Below, one piece after another: positions 43,687-52,753 of a DNA stretch of 64,000 nt. The position numbers were made by a program, and so were the translations under genes. Position 1 is the stretch's first letter. Every line of letters starts with the position of its first letter. Source of the stretch: Robertmurraya andreesenii (GTDB lineage Bacteria; Bacillota; Bacilli; Bacillales; Cytobacillaceae). The notes under the pieces were generated by a model that was not told the origin of the DNA, did no database searches, and was given only the letters and a program-made list of their open reading frames with translations. The stretch spans positions 62,001-126,000 of the forward strand of contig NZ_JAUSTU010000002.1 of assembly GCF_030813005.1 (NCBI RefSeq), in the 5' to 3' direction.

Positions 43687-43711
43687 TGCTTCTTTTGGAG
43701 GCACTTTTTTG
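43687..43711 (+). terminator. Terminator of the plus-strand deacetylase gene
   Basis: GTGC..GCAC stem with a loop TTCTTTTGGAG, extended by weak pairs, followed by TTTTTT. The imperfect palindrome ATCAAACGATTGAT lies just before it, as before the terminator at 34011-34034. Confidence 0.7.
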
Positions 43712-43744
43712 ATCAATCCCCCTTTTCCCCATAACGTCATACAA

Positions 43745-43778
43745 AAAAGCTAGCCAAAGAAAACTTCAGCTAGCTTTT
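43745..43778 (-). terminator. Terminator of the M14 carboxypeptidase gene
   Basis: AAAAGCTAGC / GCTAGCTTTT perfect stem; the minus-strand side continues with TTTTTTG. It lies 13 bases after the stop codon. Confidence 0.9.
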
Positions 43779-43790
43779 AAGAATCATATT

Positions 43791-46100
43791 CTACTCGTTT
43801 GTTTCAGTAGTAGAAACTAGTTCGTCACTTTCCGTATCTTCTCCGGTTCCTGCTGAATCCAGCACCGGCTCCTCTGGTAGTGGGGCTGTGGTTTCGTCTT
43901 CCACTATCTCATCTGCTGCAAGTAGACCTTTTTCCTGAAGAATCATGACCCTCGCAAGAAGAGCTGCAAATTCAGAGCGTTTGATTGGAGCGTCCGCTCT
44001 AAATGTCCCGTCTGGATAACCAGTTGTTAGCTTGTAAGAGCCTAGAATTCCGATAACATCATAAGCCCAATGACTACGAGTGACATCTGGATAAGTCGTT
44101 TCTCCCTGGCTTGTAAGTTTATAAGCAGTAACCAAGATTTTCGCCATTTCGGCACGTGTTAGTGTTTGATTTGGATTGAAAAATCCTTTTTCATCCCCTG
44201 TCATAATACCATTAGCTGAAATGGTAGCAATATAGCTAAAGAAATCATGATTCTCTCCAACATCCGGGAAGTTAGAATTCAGATTATAATCAAGGTCGAT
44301 TTTCAAGGCACGAACTAGAAATGCCGCAGCTTCAGCTCGAGAAATATTCTTTTCGACACCAAAGCTACCGTCCGGTAATCCATTTGTTACCTTTCGATCC
44401 TTTAAGTATCCGATGTCCTCCTTAGCCCAATGGTTAATGGTATCCGTAAAGCTACTCGTATAAGCGACCGTTGCCGTTGCAGCCTCGCTCATATTCCCCG
44501 CTAAGTCGGTAGCTGTAATGGATAAAAGGGTAGCAGCCTGTTGGGCAGGGATTTTTATTTCAAACCTTCCATTTGCTGCTGTCCTACCCTGTCCGAGTAG
44601 CTTGCCATCCTTTTTCACTTCAATTAATGCATTGACTTCACTACTTCCAGTAACGGTTAATGATATGTCAGATACTGGATCGATTACTGGCTGAGCTGGT
44701 GCCATTTCATCCACCTCTTGAGCTGGCGAAGTAATCAGTGCTGTGGTCGTTTCTGCATCCCAGCCAACCTCCGCCCCAAAGGCTTCCGAAACTGCGCGCA
44801 ACGGAATCATTGTGTGGTTATTCACCATCTGAGGTGCAACCTCAAGATTAGTAGAAGTTCCGTTAACCTTCATTGTTTTGGAGCCAATCACTAGCTCAAT
44901 AATCGTAGTACCTTTTCTTGCAGTGATGGTCTTTGTCGATTGCTCCCACTCAACCACAGCGCCGAAATGCTCGAATACGCCACGCAATGGAACAACGGTT
45001 TTTCCGTCAATGAGCAATGCAGATTGTTCAAATTTAACAAGTTCACCATCAATCTTTACGTTCACTTCCTGATACTTCGGTTTTCCACCTCTTGCTAGGT
45101 ATAGCTTGTAGCCCTCGCTAGCAACATATAATCCTACGAATCTATTTTGACTCCAGATTCGACTGAATTCTGAAAGAGGAACATGGGTGTTACCGGCATA
45201 CCGACCTAGTTCAGGGGTAAAGCCCGGACGTTTGTATGTTGACGTGAACCAGTCGTTATAGCCCCCGCCTGATGGATTTGTCCCAGGATAGACAAGGCTA
45301 TAGCCTGTGTATTGGCCAATTCTTTTGGCATAGGCATGATCACGATTGTAAAGCTGTCCTGTTTGCTTAAATTTCCAATAAAGAATTTCGCCGCTAGCAT
45401 GGTAAGACAGTGCCATTTCTGGGTCGACTTCCTTTGTGAACTTAACCATCGTTTTCGTTTCAGCTGCCTGTTCTGGATAGAATCCTTTGTGGTGACTCCA
45501 GCTTGGCGACGGCCGGTTACTCTTAATGGTTGCCCAACCAGCATGATATTGTCGATTCAGATCGACCCCTTTGGCATTCGCTTTCCACTTCTTAAAATCG
45601 TGGCTGTATTCGTTCATTCTTAATAATGAGCTATGATCTGTAACTGGAAATTTACTAAGCCCAAATTGTTGAAGGGTGACCCCGTCCGGATTAACCATTG
45701 GAACAAACCACATGGTTGTATCATCAAGAACGTTTCTGACATTAAAGCCACCAAATGTTTGATTATTCTCATACATTTTGGCATACTGCTCAAGCATGTA
45801 CATATTTAGGGTAGTAGAAATCCATTCCCTTGCATGATGTGAGCCATTAACGAGTACCCTGGCATTTCCTGTTCCAAGAGATATAGCATAAATAGGCCGA
45901 TGATATTCGCTACTGCCAATGATTTTGTAATGAATTAGATCTGGATACTGCTGACCTAGTGCCTTAATATCTTGTACCATCTGGTCATACGTGTACGTCT
46001 TATTTGGATTGACAATATCTGCTGCATGACTCAAGGCTGGTTTCCACATAAAGAACAAGATAGTAATAGCAAAAGATACTAATAGCTTATGCTGCCTCAC
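43791..46100 (-). CDS. M14 zinc carboxypeptidase with stalk domain, Ig-like domain and SLH repeats
   Basis: A 769-residue secreted peptidase. A signal peptide is followed by the M14 domain (about 35-330): the zinc ligands in GSHHAREWIS (His89, Glu92), substrate-binding NPDG and DLNRQ, the third ligand in LSYHASGEILYW, and the catalytic Glu in FTPELGRY. Then come a copper-amine-oxidase N-terminal-like stalk domain (about 345-460), an Ig-like domain, and three SLH repeats (RKVTNGLPDGSFGVE, NGIMTGDEKGFFNPN, YKLTTGYPDGTFRAD), ending in an acidic tail. It may process peptidoglycan peptides or external proteins. The start is a GTG behind GGGGGAGAAAG. Confidence 0.92.
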   Translation of the reverse strand: MRQHKLLVSFAITILFFMWKPALSHAADIVNPNKTYTYDQMVQDIKALGQQYPDLIHYKIIGSSEYHRPIYAISLGTGNARVLVNGSHHAREWISTTLNMYMLEQYAKMYENNQTFGGFNVRNVLDDTTMWFVPMVNPDGVTLQQFGLSKFPVTDHSSLLRMNEYSHDFKKWKANAKGVDLNRQYHAGWATIKSNRPSPSWSHHKGFYPEQAAETKTMVKFTKEVDPEMALSYHASGEILYWKFKQTGQLYNRDHAYAKRIGQYTGYSLVYPGTNPSGGGYNDWFTSTYKRPGFTPELGRYAGNTHVPLSEFSRIWSQNRFVGLYVASEGYKLYLARGGKPKYQEVNVKIDGELVKFEQSALLIDGKTVVPLRGVFEHFGAVVEWEQSTKTITARKGTTIIELVIGSKTMKVNGTSTNLEVAPQMVNNHTMIPLRAVSEAFGAEVGWDAETTTALITSPAQEVDEMAPAQPVIDPVSDISLTVTGSSEVNALIEVKKDGKLLGQGRTAANGRFEIKIPAQQAATLLSITATDLAGNMSEAATATVAYTSSFTDTINHWAKEDIGYLKDRKVTNGLPDGSFGVEKNISRAEAAAFLVRALKIDLDYNLNSNFPDVGENHDFFSYIATISANGIMTGDEKGFFNPNQTLTRAEMAKILVTAYKLTSQGETTYPDVTRSHWAYDVIGILGSYKLTTGYPDGTFRADAPIKRSEFAALLARVMILQEKGLLAADEIVEDETTAPLPEEPVLDSAGTGEDTESDELVSTTETNE

Positions 46101-46207
46101 CTTTCTCCCCCTTTTTAGAAAATATATATTATTATACCTATTAATATAGTAAAATGTAATACTTGTAATAGTTGAGATACCTGTGAAAAAGTAGGTAAAT
46201 TATGGGG

Positions 46208-46327
46208 AGAGTGGCGTTTCGCAAATATATAGAAATTAACGCAAATAAAAATGATTTTTCGCAAATAAATTGATATTTCCGCAAATAAACCTAATTTATC
46301 GCAAATATATCAGAAATACCGCAAATA
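46208..46327 (-). repeat. Six-unit TATTTGC array, 20-bp pitch (array 4)
   Basis: Minus-strand units begin at 46327, 46307, 46287, 46267, 46247 and 46227, each a perfect TATTTGCG at exact 20-bp pitch; the last reads TATTTGCGAAACGCC. It lies between the terminator of the SLH gene to the right and the M14 gene start and is co-directional with both. Confidence 0.93.
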
Positions 46328-46360
46328 TCCCCAGTGGCGACCCAATATTTCAAATGAAAA

Positions 46361-46389
46361 AAGAGAGCAATCCATCCAGATCGCTCTCT
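46361..46389 (-). terminator. Terminator of the SLH gene
   Basis: AGAGAGCGATC / GATTGCTCTCT stem (one mismatch), followed on the minus strand by TTTTTTCATTT. It lies 11 bases after the stop. Confidence 0.88.
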
Positions 46390-46399
46390 CAGTCTAGTA

Positions 46400-47461
46400 T
46401 TATAGCTCGTCTTCACTAAAATATGGGTAGTAGTTGTAGATTTTCCAAGCCCCTGTCACAGAATCTTTCTTAAGTTGATAGGCACCATCCATATCTTCTG
46501 TGAAATCCATGTTCATGTCTTTGCTTGTATATTTTACAGTAACCTTCATACCTGTTACCTCAATGGTAGCAAAGCGGTTAGACTTCTCTAGTACTTTTAG
46601 TGCTAATTTTTCATCGTCAATGGTGATCGTGTATTCTTCTCCCTCTTCAACAGGAAACTCTACTCCACCAAATTCTGTTCCAAGCACACGGTAGTAACCT
46701 GTACCATTTTCCTCATAAAGCTTTACTAATCCTTCAGAATTGTTTGCTTCAGACATTTTATTTTCTTTTAAAATATGGTTCTTCAAAAATGTTACAATCT
46801 CTTCATCTGCTGCAACATTAGATTGCTCTTTTTGCAAAGCTCTATGAATGATTACCATCGCTTGAGCCCTTGTTGCATTGGCTTTTGGACTGAATTTACT
46901 TCCGCCAGTACCATTTACAAGCTCCGCAGCTGAAGCTTTTTTAATATAGTCTTTAGCCCAATTATCCGTTACATCGGTAAATGTCTTTGATCCTGACTCC
47001 GGAAATACAATCGTATTTTTGAACGCCTCGACAATAATCTTTGTCATTTCTTGGCGGTTGATCTTATCATTTGGTGCAAACTTAGTAGCTGATTTTCCAT
47101 TAACGACGCCTAAGCTGCTTGCAATCTGAACTGGTCCGTAGAACCAGTCCCCTTTCTTCACATCTGTAAAAGTCTGGCTGTTTCCGCTTTCCTTTAAATC
47201 TAGTGCTGTCACGATCAACTTAACAAATTCTGCTCTAGTAATATTGTTTTCAGGCTTCACATACATATTGTTGTCGTTATCCATGAATCCATCAACAATA
47301 TCCGCATTGATTAAGTCATCCATTTCATCATATGCCCAGTGGTCCTCAATACCCTCATCCATAGGAACATAGTTATCATATGTTTTTGGTGTAGCCGCAT
47401 AGGCAGATTGAAATGGAATTAAAGCAAATAATGAAACTAGAAAAAGTTTGATTGCTTTCAA
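46400..47461 (-). CDS. SLH-domain surface protein, unknown C-terminal domain
   Basis: A secreted 353-residue protein. A signal peptide (LFLVSLFALIPFQSAYA) is followed by three N-terminal SLH repeats (about 38-205), the second and third with GVVNGKSATKFAPNDKINR and AELVNGTGGSKFSPKANAT. The C-terminal 140 residues are acidic and predicted beta-rich (YYRVLGTEFGGVEFPVEEGE) and do not match a family I know. The start is a TTG behind GAGAGGAG. It has its own terminator and is therefore probably monocistronic. Confidence 0.85.
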   Translation of the reverse strand: MKAIKLFLVSLFALIPFQSAYAATPKTYDNYVPMDEGIEDHWAYDEMDDLINADIVDGFMDNDNNMYVKPENNITRAEFVKLIVTALDLKESGNSQTFTDVKKGDWFYGPVQIASSLGVVNGKSATKFAPNDKINRQEMTKIIVEAFKNTIVFPESGSKTFTDVTDNWAKDYIKKASAAELVNGTGGSKFSPKANATRAQAMVIIHRALQKEQSNVAADEEIVTFLKNHILKENKMSEANNSEGLVKLYEENGTGYYRVLGTEFGGVEFPVEEGEEYTITIDDEKLALKVLEKSNRFATIEVTGMKVTVKYTSKDMNMDFTEDMDGAYQLKKDSVTGAWKIYNYYPYFSEDEL

Positions 47462-47587
47462 GTTCGTTCTCCTCTCAATTTATAAAAGTATTATTACAAA
47501 AAAATCATATATGATTTACCATATCACGTCTATGGTAATTGTTGATAGATAGCTTTAGTACTATTTTACAAGGCTAGTCCCTTCATC

Positions 47588-48706
47588 TTATAGCCTCGTA
47601 TCTCCCCAAAAATTAACAACCTCATGCTTTCCTGGATCATAGCTAACTGGTTCATATCCTTGCTTTCGGACATAATCAATAATTTCTCCTAAAACACTAG
47701 CTGACGCTTTTGAATCATGAAGCAGGATAACGATAGGCTTGTTCTTACCCTTTAGCCCTTGCATTCCGCTTTTTACCTTATCTACAATCTTCCACGGCGT
47801 CTTTCCATACCGCCAATCCTCTGTATCAATCGTCCAGTCCCACATTTTGAACTTATTCTTCACCATATCGTCCCTGTATGGCTGCTTCATATAGGGCTTA
47901 CTCCCGTAAGGTACTCTCGTAAGATGCGAGTCAAATCCGGAAATCGTTTGTAGTGTTTTTCGCGTCTTATCCATTTCTGAGGCGACATTTTTCGGATTGG
48001 CATAAATCTTATTTTTATCATGGGTTACGCTATGAAGAGCAGGATAGTTCTCTTCCTTGACCATCCTCTTAACCACCTCAGGATAGTGCTTTATATTGCC
48101 CTCAATCATAAAAAAGGTAGCGTGGGTATCCTTCTTTTTCAAAATATCAAGGATTTGTGATGTGTAGGCATTCGGCCCGTCATCAAAGGTCAAATACACA
48201 ATATTCTTCGGCCGAATGTTAAAGTACTTGTCCAATTCCTTTCGGTGCTTTGTTATAAAGTCAGCATCCGTATACTTGTGATTCTTATCAAAAACTCTGA
48301 CAACCTGATCCTTCGCCAAATATTTCACATTAAACCCGAAATACTCACCAACCAAACGAACGGGTATGTATGGAGTTCCGTTCAGCACTTTCAATGTATC
48401 AAGATACTCTAGCTCATTCATTGAGATGCTTTTGTCAACCATTGAAAAAGTAATTCGCTTTTCATTTATAGTAGCTGTATAGATCTTGTTTTGTGGATCA
48501 TAGGTAGTTTTTGCCTTTATTCCATTAAGAAGTGGTTCCATTGGGGAATAGGCTGTTCCATCGATAATGAGTGGTTTTTGTTCATTAAAACCTATTAAAC
48601 TATCATTCACACCAATGGTAATCTTAATCTCTCCCGCAAGAGCTGGGTTATCCCCAAGAAAAAACAAACAAATCATAAAAAACAAAATCCACCCAACTTT
48701 TTTCAT
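47588..48706 (-). CDS. Polysaccharide deacetylase with N-terminal stalk domain
   Basis: A secreted 372-residue protein. Signal peptide (ILFFMICLFFLGDNPALAG), then a copper-amine-oxidase N-terminal-like domain (about 30-135, with GTAYSPMEPLLNGI and TPYIPVRLVGEYFGF), then a complete NodB deacetylase domain: YLTFDDGPNAYTSQ, ALHSVTHDKN with both zinc histidines, TRVPYGSKPY and VILLHDSKAS. It resembles peptidoglycan N-acetylglucosamine deacetylases. GGGGGA lies 9 bases before the ATG. Confidence 0.92.
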   Translation of the reverse strand: MKKVGWILFFMICLFFLGDNPALAGEIKITIGVNDSLIGFNEQKPLIIDGTAYSPMEPLLNGIKAKTTYDPQNKIYTATINEKRITFSMVDKSISMNELEYLDTLKVLNGTPYIPVRLVGEYFGFNVKYLAKDQVVRVFDKNHKYTDADFITKHRKELDKYFNIRPKNIVYLTFDDGPNAYTSQILDILKKKDTHATFFMIEGNIKHYPEVVKRMVKEENYPALHSVTHDKNKIYANPKNVASEMDKTRKTLQTISGFDSHLTRVPYGSKPYMKQPYRDDMVKNKFKMWDWTIDTEDWRYGKTPWKIVDKVKSGMQGLKGKNKPIVILLHDSKASASVLGEIIDYVRKQGYEPVSYDPGKHEVVNFWGDTRL

Positions 48707-48775
48707 ACGATGCTCCCCCTTTATCTCTCGTTACTCTATTATATTGGACGTATAATTTTTTAGAATAGTTGCCGA

Positions 48776-48875
48776 AAAAAAAAGCTGCCGTAATGGCAAC
48801 TCATATTGCTCTTTTCTTGAAGAAGCTCCGCTCCAACCATGAAAAAATGCCTACCCTAAATACTAGGATAGGCGT
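48776..48875 (-). terminator. Tandem terminators after the large subtilase gene
   Basis: Nearest the stop, GCCTATCCT / AGGGTAGGC forms a stem (48846-48871) followed on the minus strand by TTTTTT. A second hairpin (GTTGCC / GGCAGC with one G-U, 48790-48810) is followed by a run of nine T. Both act in the direction of the subtilase gene. Confidence 0.82.
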
Positions 48876-48882
48876 TCTCTGA

Positions 48883-51800
48883 TTATTGAATTTTCAACGT
48901 ATACGGATCTGTGCTGGCATTTCCATAGACATCTTCTACCTTAAAGTAGTAGACGCCCTTCTTAAGACTAACTTCACGAATTTCGTGATCACCCTTTCCA
49001 TAGGAATCAAGTACAGCAACTTGAGTTCCGTTGGAGGAATAGATAGTTACCTTGCCATCGATATCAGAAGGAACCTCTAATGTTACTTTTGCTGTTTTTG
49101 CTTTGGAAAGGTAGATTTTATAGTAGTCTGTGTCACCTTTACCAGATAGTAGATTTAAGTAGCCTTTTGCTTTCCACTCATTTTTCAGAATAACGGGCTT
49201 TGAAGGAACATTGTTTTTCACAGTAGAGCCTTGGTCTTCGTCCTTCAAGTTCGTTTCATCAATTTTGAACACATACGGAATCAGTGAAGAATTGATGCCA
49301 TTATAATCGAAGGTGACGATAAAATAGCCGGCATCCTTTTTCGTTTTAAGACTGCCTCTTTCTTCCTGACCAAAAATGCCATAATCAATGAAAATTTGCT
49401 TCCCTTGCTCTTCATCTTCAAGCTTTCCATTTCCATTCGTATCCTCAATTAACACGATAACCGGATCAATTTCGGACTTTAGAACGCTCGGAACATTTTT
49501 ATACAAGTTTGGCAATGTTCCTGGAGTGAGCTTGATAGAATACACAGAAGCCTTGCCAGGTTTGAAATAGTACATATCCATATCACTTACACCTGCGAAG
49601 TTGCCATAGACCGGTAATGTAGTTACCTTTGTAGCCTTCTCGTAGGTATCATTGCTTTCATTGGCATCTGCTGTATCTTTCACCTTTGTCTTGATGGTGA
49701 AGCCATACTCTTCATAGCCAGGACGATACATGATGTCATTGGCACGGAAGTAATAGGTCTCTCCCTTATGAAGTCCGATCATAAAGGATGTAGCAGCAGT
49801 GAACCCATCCATGGAGTATCGTTCATTCGAATATAGATATTCAAAATCCTTCAGTTCTTTATTGTAGCGTAGAACAGACATGCCAATCGGATAGCTATCA
49901 TCGATTTTCACCTCAAAGGTAGAGCTGTGGCTTGGGGTAAAAGCATACCAATCCTCGTCGCCGTAGGATTGAATATAGCCGTTCTTGGTCTCATTTTCAT
50001 TGATTGCAATCGCCGCATCCATAATTTCTTCATTATCGTTATTGAACGTCACGAATTCGTCGGTAAAAATAACGTCCTGCAGTGCTTTTTTATCTGCTTG
50101 ATATTTTTCAATATTGCCTTCTGCAAGGGATTCCTCTGGTCTGTCAAATAGACCTAATGGGAGTCCATCCTCATCATTCGGAAGTACTTTCGATTCAATC
50201 GATAACTGATAAGGATCCATTGATGAATAGCTGCGCTCATAGTCAATATTCACTCCACCAAACATCAACATGTACTCGTCAATATAAGGTTTGTTTGTTA
50301 CTTCAATGATATATTCTTGACCGGCAATACCATTAAAGATTAACTCTTCGCCTTTGCCGTAGCCCCCAAAGGAAGAACGCTCCATCTCATAGGACATTTC
50401 CTCTCCATTCTCTCTCTGAACATAATGAACGACAATGGTTGAATCAATACCAGCTACTGCTGATAGATTTATTTTGACGGTTTGCATTCCATCCTGTTCG
50501 CTACCTGGAAGCTTGAAACGGAAGAAATCGGAATCTCCTGGAACACCTTTGAATTCTTCTTTATCGTTTTCCTCTTCGTCCTCTTTCGTGCCCTCATTCT
50601 CTTTTTCTTCTATAATGGTCTCTTCCTTCTCAGTAGCTTCATCCGTGGACTCATTCTCCTCTAATGGTACGAGTTCATCCTTAAAATAATGATTACCCGA
50701 TTGATATGGAAGGGACGAGACTTGTACTGGCTGCTCCATTGAATTTTCATCGTCTACGAATTCTAGACTCTTCTGCAAAGAGAGCTTGTACGTATATTGA
50801 CCGTTCTTATCATATTTTCCAAAGCTATCCTTTACAGCAATAACCAAAGTTCCATCTGCAGGTGCTTGGAAAAGGGTACCTTCGTTAAAGCCTGCTCCTA
50901 CATCATTGATGTCAACTGATTTTGTTTTCTTCCCTTGTTCGAAAAATAACAGTTCGAGCTTCATATCATACTTAGCTAATCCTGCAAGGGAAATCTGGAC
51001 ATATTCGTCCTTCTTAACGTCCAGCTTATAGTAGTCTGTCTGGTCGAGCTTTTGAATTTTCCCGTCTACATCTTTGCTCTCAAAGCTACCAAGTGATTTC
51101 GCTTTGGCTAAAATATCCTTTTCCTTTACTGTTGGATCGGCAGGAATTTTCTTCGGATCAAAGGATAAAAGCTTTACCGGGTCCACCATGCCATAGCCAT
51201 ACTTAAGATCATACCCTTTTTCACCCATATCCTTTGCCGTTTCGGTCAGCATATAATTCACTTGATAAGGTGTTAGATTCGGATATTTTGAGAGTAATAG
51301 AGCTGCAGCTCCAGCTACGACAGGAGAAGCCATGGATGTACCACTCATTTTGACAAAGGAAGAACCTTTATCCACATCAAATACCGGTGCATATACATCC
51401 TGTCCTGGTGCTACAACATCAACAGATGGGCCAAAGGTCGAGAAGAAAGCCAATTGATTCTTCTCATCTGTTGCCCCAACGCTAATCACTCCATCAAAGG
51501 AGGCAGGATAATTCAGTACACTTGCACCATCATTTCCAGCCGCAGCTACCACGATGATCCCACTATCAACTGCTTTTTTGACGGCATCCTTTAGGATTGG
51601 AGAAGGAAAATAGAATCCGAGACTCATATTGATGACTTTCACCTTCTGATTAATTGCCTCAAGAATCCCTTCCGCCACTATGTAATCTGTAATGAAGAAG
51701 GAACGGTTAGAAACATCAATCGAGACGATGTCTGCATTCGGAGCGACCCCATAGCCCCCGATGCCATTGTTTTTCTCACCAGCAATGATGCCAGCGACAT

Positions 51801-52407
51801 GGGTACCGTGTGTGTCCGCGCTTCCCTTTTTCAGAGGGTCCATAATATTCACGTTTGCAACTAAGCGATTTTTTAACTCTGGGTGGTTGGCATCTAGACC
51901 GGTGTCAATTACGCCGACCTTTACTTTGTTCTTTCCAGCTAGTGTTTGAGCCTTAGCTAGATTCAAAGTGTTAAGATGATACATTGTTGAAGCTTTCGGA
52001 TCGGCCGCCAGAGTCTGGCCATAGGCACTTCTAGAAATAGATGTGACATTGCCTAGCTTGGCATAGTTATTAGCTACTTCATTCAGCGTCTTTTTCCCTT
52101 GAACTTCAATGACGTCATAGCCAAGGTTGGAAATACGCTTGACTAGCTTTCCACCTGCCTTCTTATGTTCACTTGCAGAAAGCGGGCTCCGGTATTTGAT
52201 GATGAGCTGATTTTCAGAAAACTGTTTTTGCTCATTTTTTTTGAGCTCACTAGCTTCAAATTGGTTAACATTTAATCTCTCTAGCTGTGGATATGTACGT
52301 TCGTTTAACCCTTTTTCCGCTGCGAACGAGGCGCTCGAAATGAATGGACTTAAGGCCAAAGTAGCTGCTAGTCCAAGCGTGACGCCTTTTCGTTTGACTG
52401 ATTTCAC
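48883..52407 (-). CDS. Large secreted S8 subtilisin-like peptidase with pre-peptidase C-terminal domains
   Basis: A 1174-residue prepro-subtilase. Signal peptide to about residue 29, an inhibitor-like propeptide (NQLIIKYRSPLSASEHKKAG) to about 135, then the S8 domain with catalytic Asp168 (VGVIDTG), His200 (DTHGTHVAG) and Ser358 (MSGTSMASP), with GNDG at the oxyanion Asn. Several beta-sandwich PPC-type domains follow (about 425-560, 600-720, 790-930, 940-1080, 1090-1174). A very acidic Glu/Asp/Lys linker lies near 585-620. The start is a GTG behind GGAGGGG. It is probably a cell-surface or secreted nutrient protease. Confidence 0.93.
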   Translation of the reverse strand: MKSVKRKGVTLGLAATLALSPFISSASFAAEKGLNERTYPQLERLNVNQFEASELKKNEQKQFSENQLIIKYRSPLSASEHKKAGGKLVKRISNLGYDVIEVQGKKTLNEVANNYAKLGNVTSISRSAYGQTLAADPKASTMYHLNTLNLAKAQTLAGKNKVKVGVIDTGLDANHPELKNRLVANVNIMDPLKKGSADTHGTHVAGIIAGEKNNGIGGYGVAPNADIVSIDVSNRSFFITDYIVAEGILEAINQKVKVINMSLGFYFPSPILKDAVKKAVDSGIIVVAAAGNDGASVLNYPASFDGVISVGATDEKNQLAFFSTFGPSVDVVAPGQDVYAPVFDVDKGSSFVKMSGTSMASPVVAGAAALLLSKYPNLTPYQVNYMLTETAKDMGEKGYDLKYGYGMVDPVKLLSFDPKKIPADPTVKEKDILAKAKSLGSFESKDVDGKIQKLDQTDYYKLDVKKDEYVQISLAGLAKYDMKLELLFFEQGKKTKSVDINDVGAGFNEGTLFQAPADGTLVIAVKDSFGKYDKNGQYTYKLSLQKSLEFVDDENSMEQPVQVSSLPYQSGNHYFKDELVPLEENESTDEATEKEETIIEEKENEGTKEDEEENDKEEFKGVPGDSDFFRFKLPGSEQDGMQTVKINLSAVAGIDSTIVVHYVQRENGEEMSYEMERSSFGGYGKGEELIFNGIAGQEYIIEVTNKPYIDEYMLMFGGVNIDYERSYSSMDPYQLSIESKVLPNDEDGLPLGLFDRPEESLAEGNIEKYQADKKALQDVIFTDEFVTFNNDNEEIMDAAIAINENETKNGYIQSYGDEDWYAFTPSHSSTFEVKIDDSYPIGMSVLRYNKELKDFEYLYSNERYSMDGFTAATSFMIGLHKGETYYFRANDIMYRPGYEEYGFTIKTKVKDTADANESNDTYEKATKVTTLPVYGNFAGVSDMDMYYFKPGKASVYSIKLTPGTLPNLYKNVPSVLKSEIDPVIVLIEDTNGNGKLEDEEQGKQIFIDYGIFGQEERGSLKTKKDAGYFIVTFDYNGINSSLIPYVFKIDETNLKDEDQGSTVKNNVPSKPVILKNEWKAKGYLNLLSGKGDTDYYKIYLSKAKTAKVTLEVPSDIDGKVTIYSSNGTQVAVLDSYGKGDHEIREVSLKKGVYYFKVEDVYGNASTDPYTLKIQ

Positions 52408-52753
52408 ATGTACCCCTCCTATTAATTTGGCAAAATCTGTTCCAATTTTGTTAAACGTGTATCTTAGTTCATGGTACGGTTCACAGTGGAAATCACGATT
52501 GCTGCAATGGTAAATGGAGAAGAAATTGTAATACGAGATTAGGATCCACTGTGTTTCTTTTACTATAGATTACTATAATTTGGTATACATTGTATATAAA
52601 GGAATTGTCTATTTATAGAATTTAGGGACAAGGTTGTGATCGCCTTGCCCCTTTTCCATCTTCCTCAGTAAATTTAAGAAAAAAGCACTATTTATTATCT
52701 AGGCTGTTTTCGCACGGATTGTAGTTCTGGAATATGCTTAATACCGGCCATTT
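52408..52753. other. Intergenic gap with inverted repeats and shorter repeat copy C
   Basis: No gene. On the minus strand this is the leader of the large subtilase. CACAGTGGA at 52483-52491 is inversely repeated by TCCACTGTG at 52546-52554. A GGGACAAGG/CCTTGCCCC hairpin lies near 52626-52652 and may end the upstream gene. A shorter copy of the 113-bp repeat head (GGCTGTTTTCGCACGGATTG) lies at 52702-52752. Confidence 0.6.
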
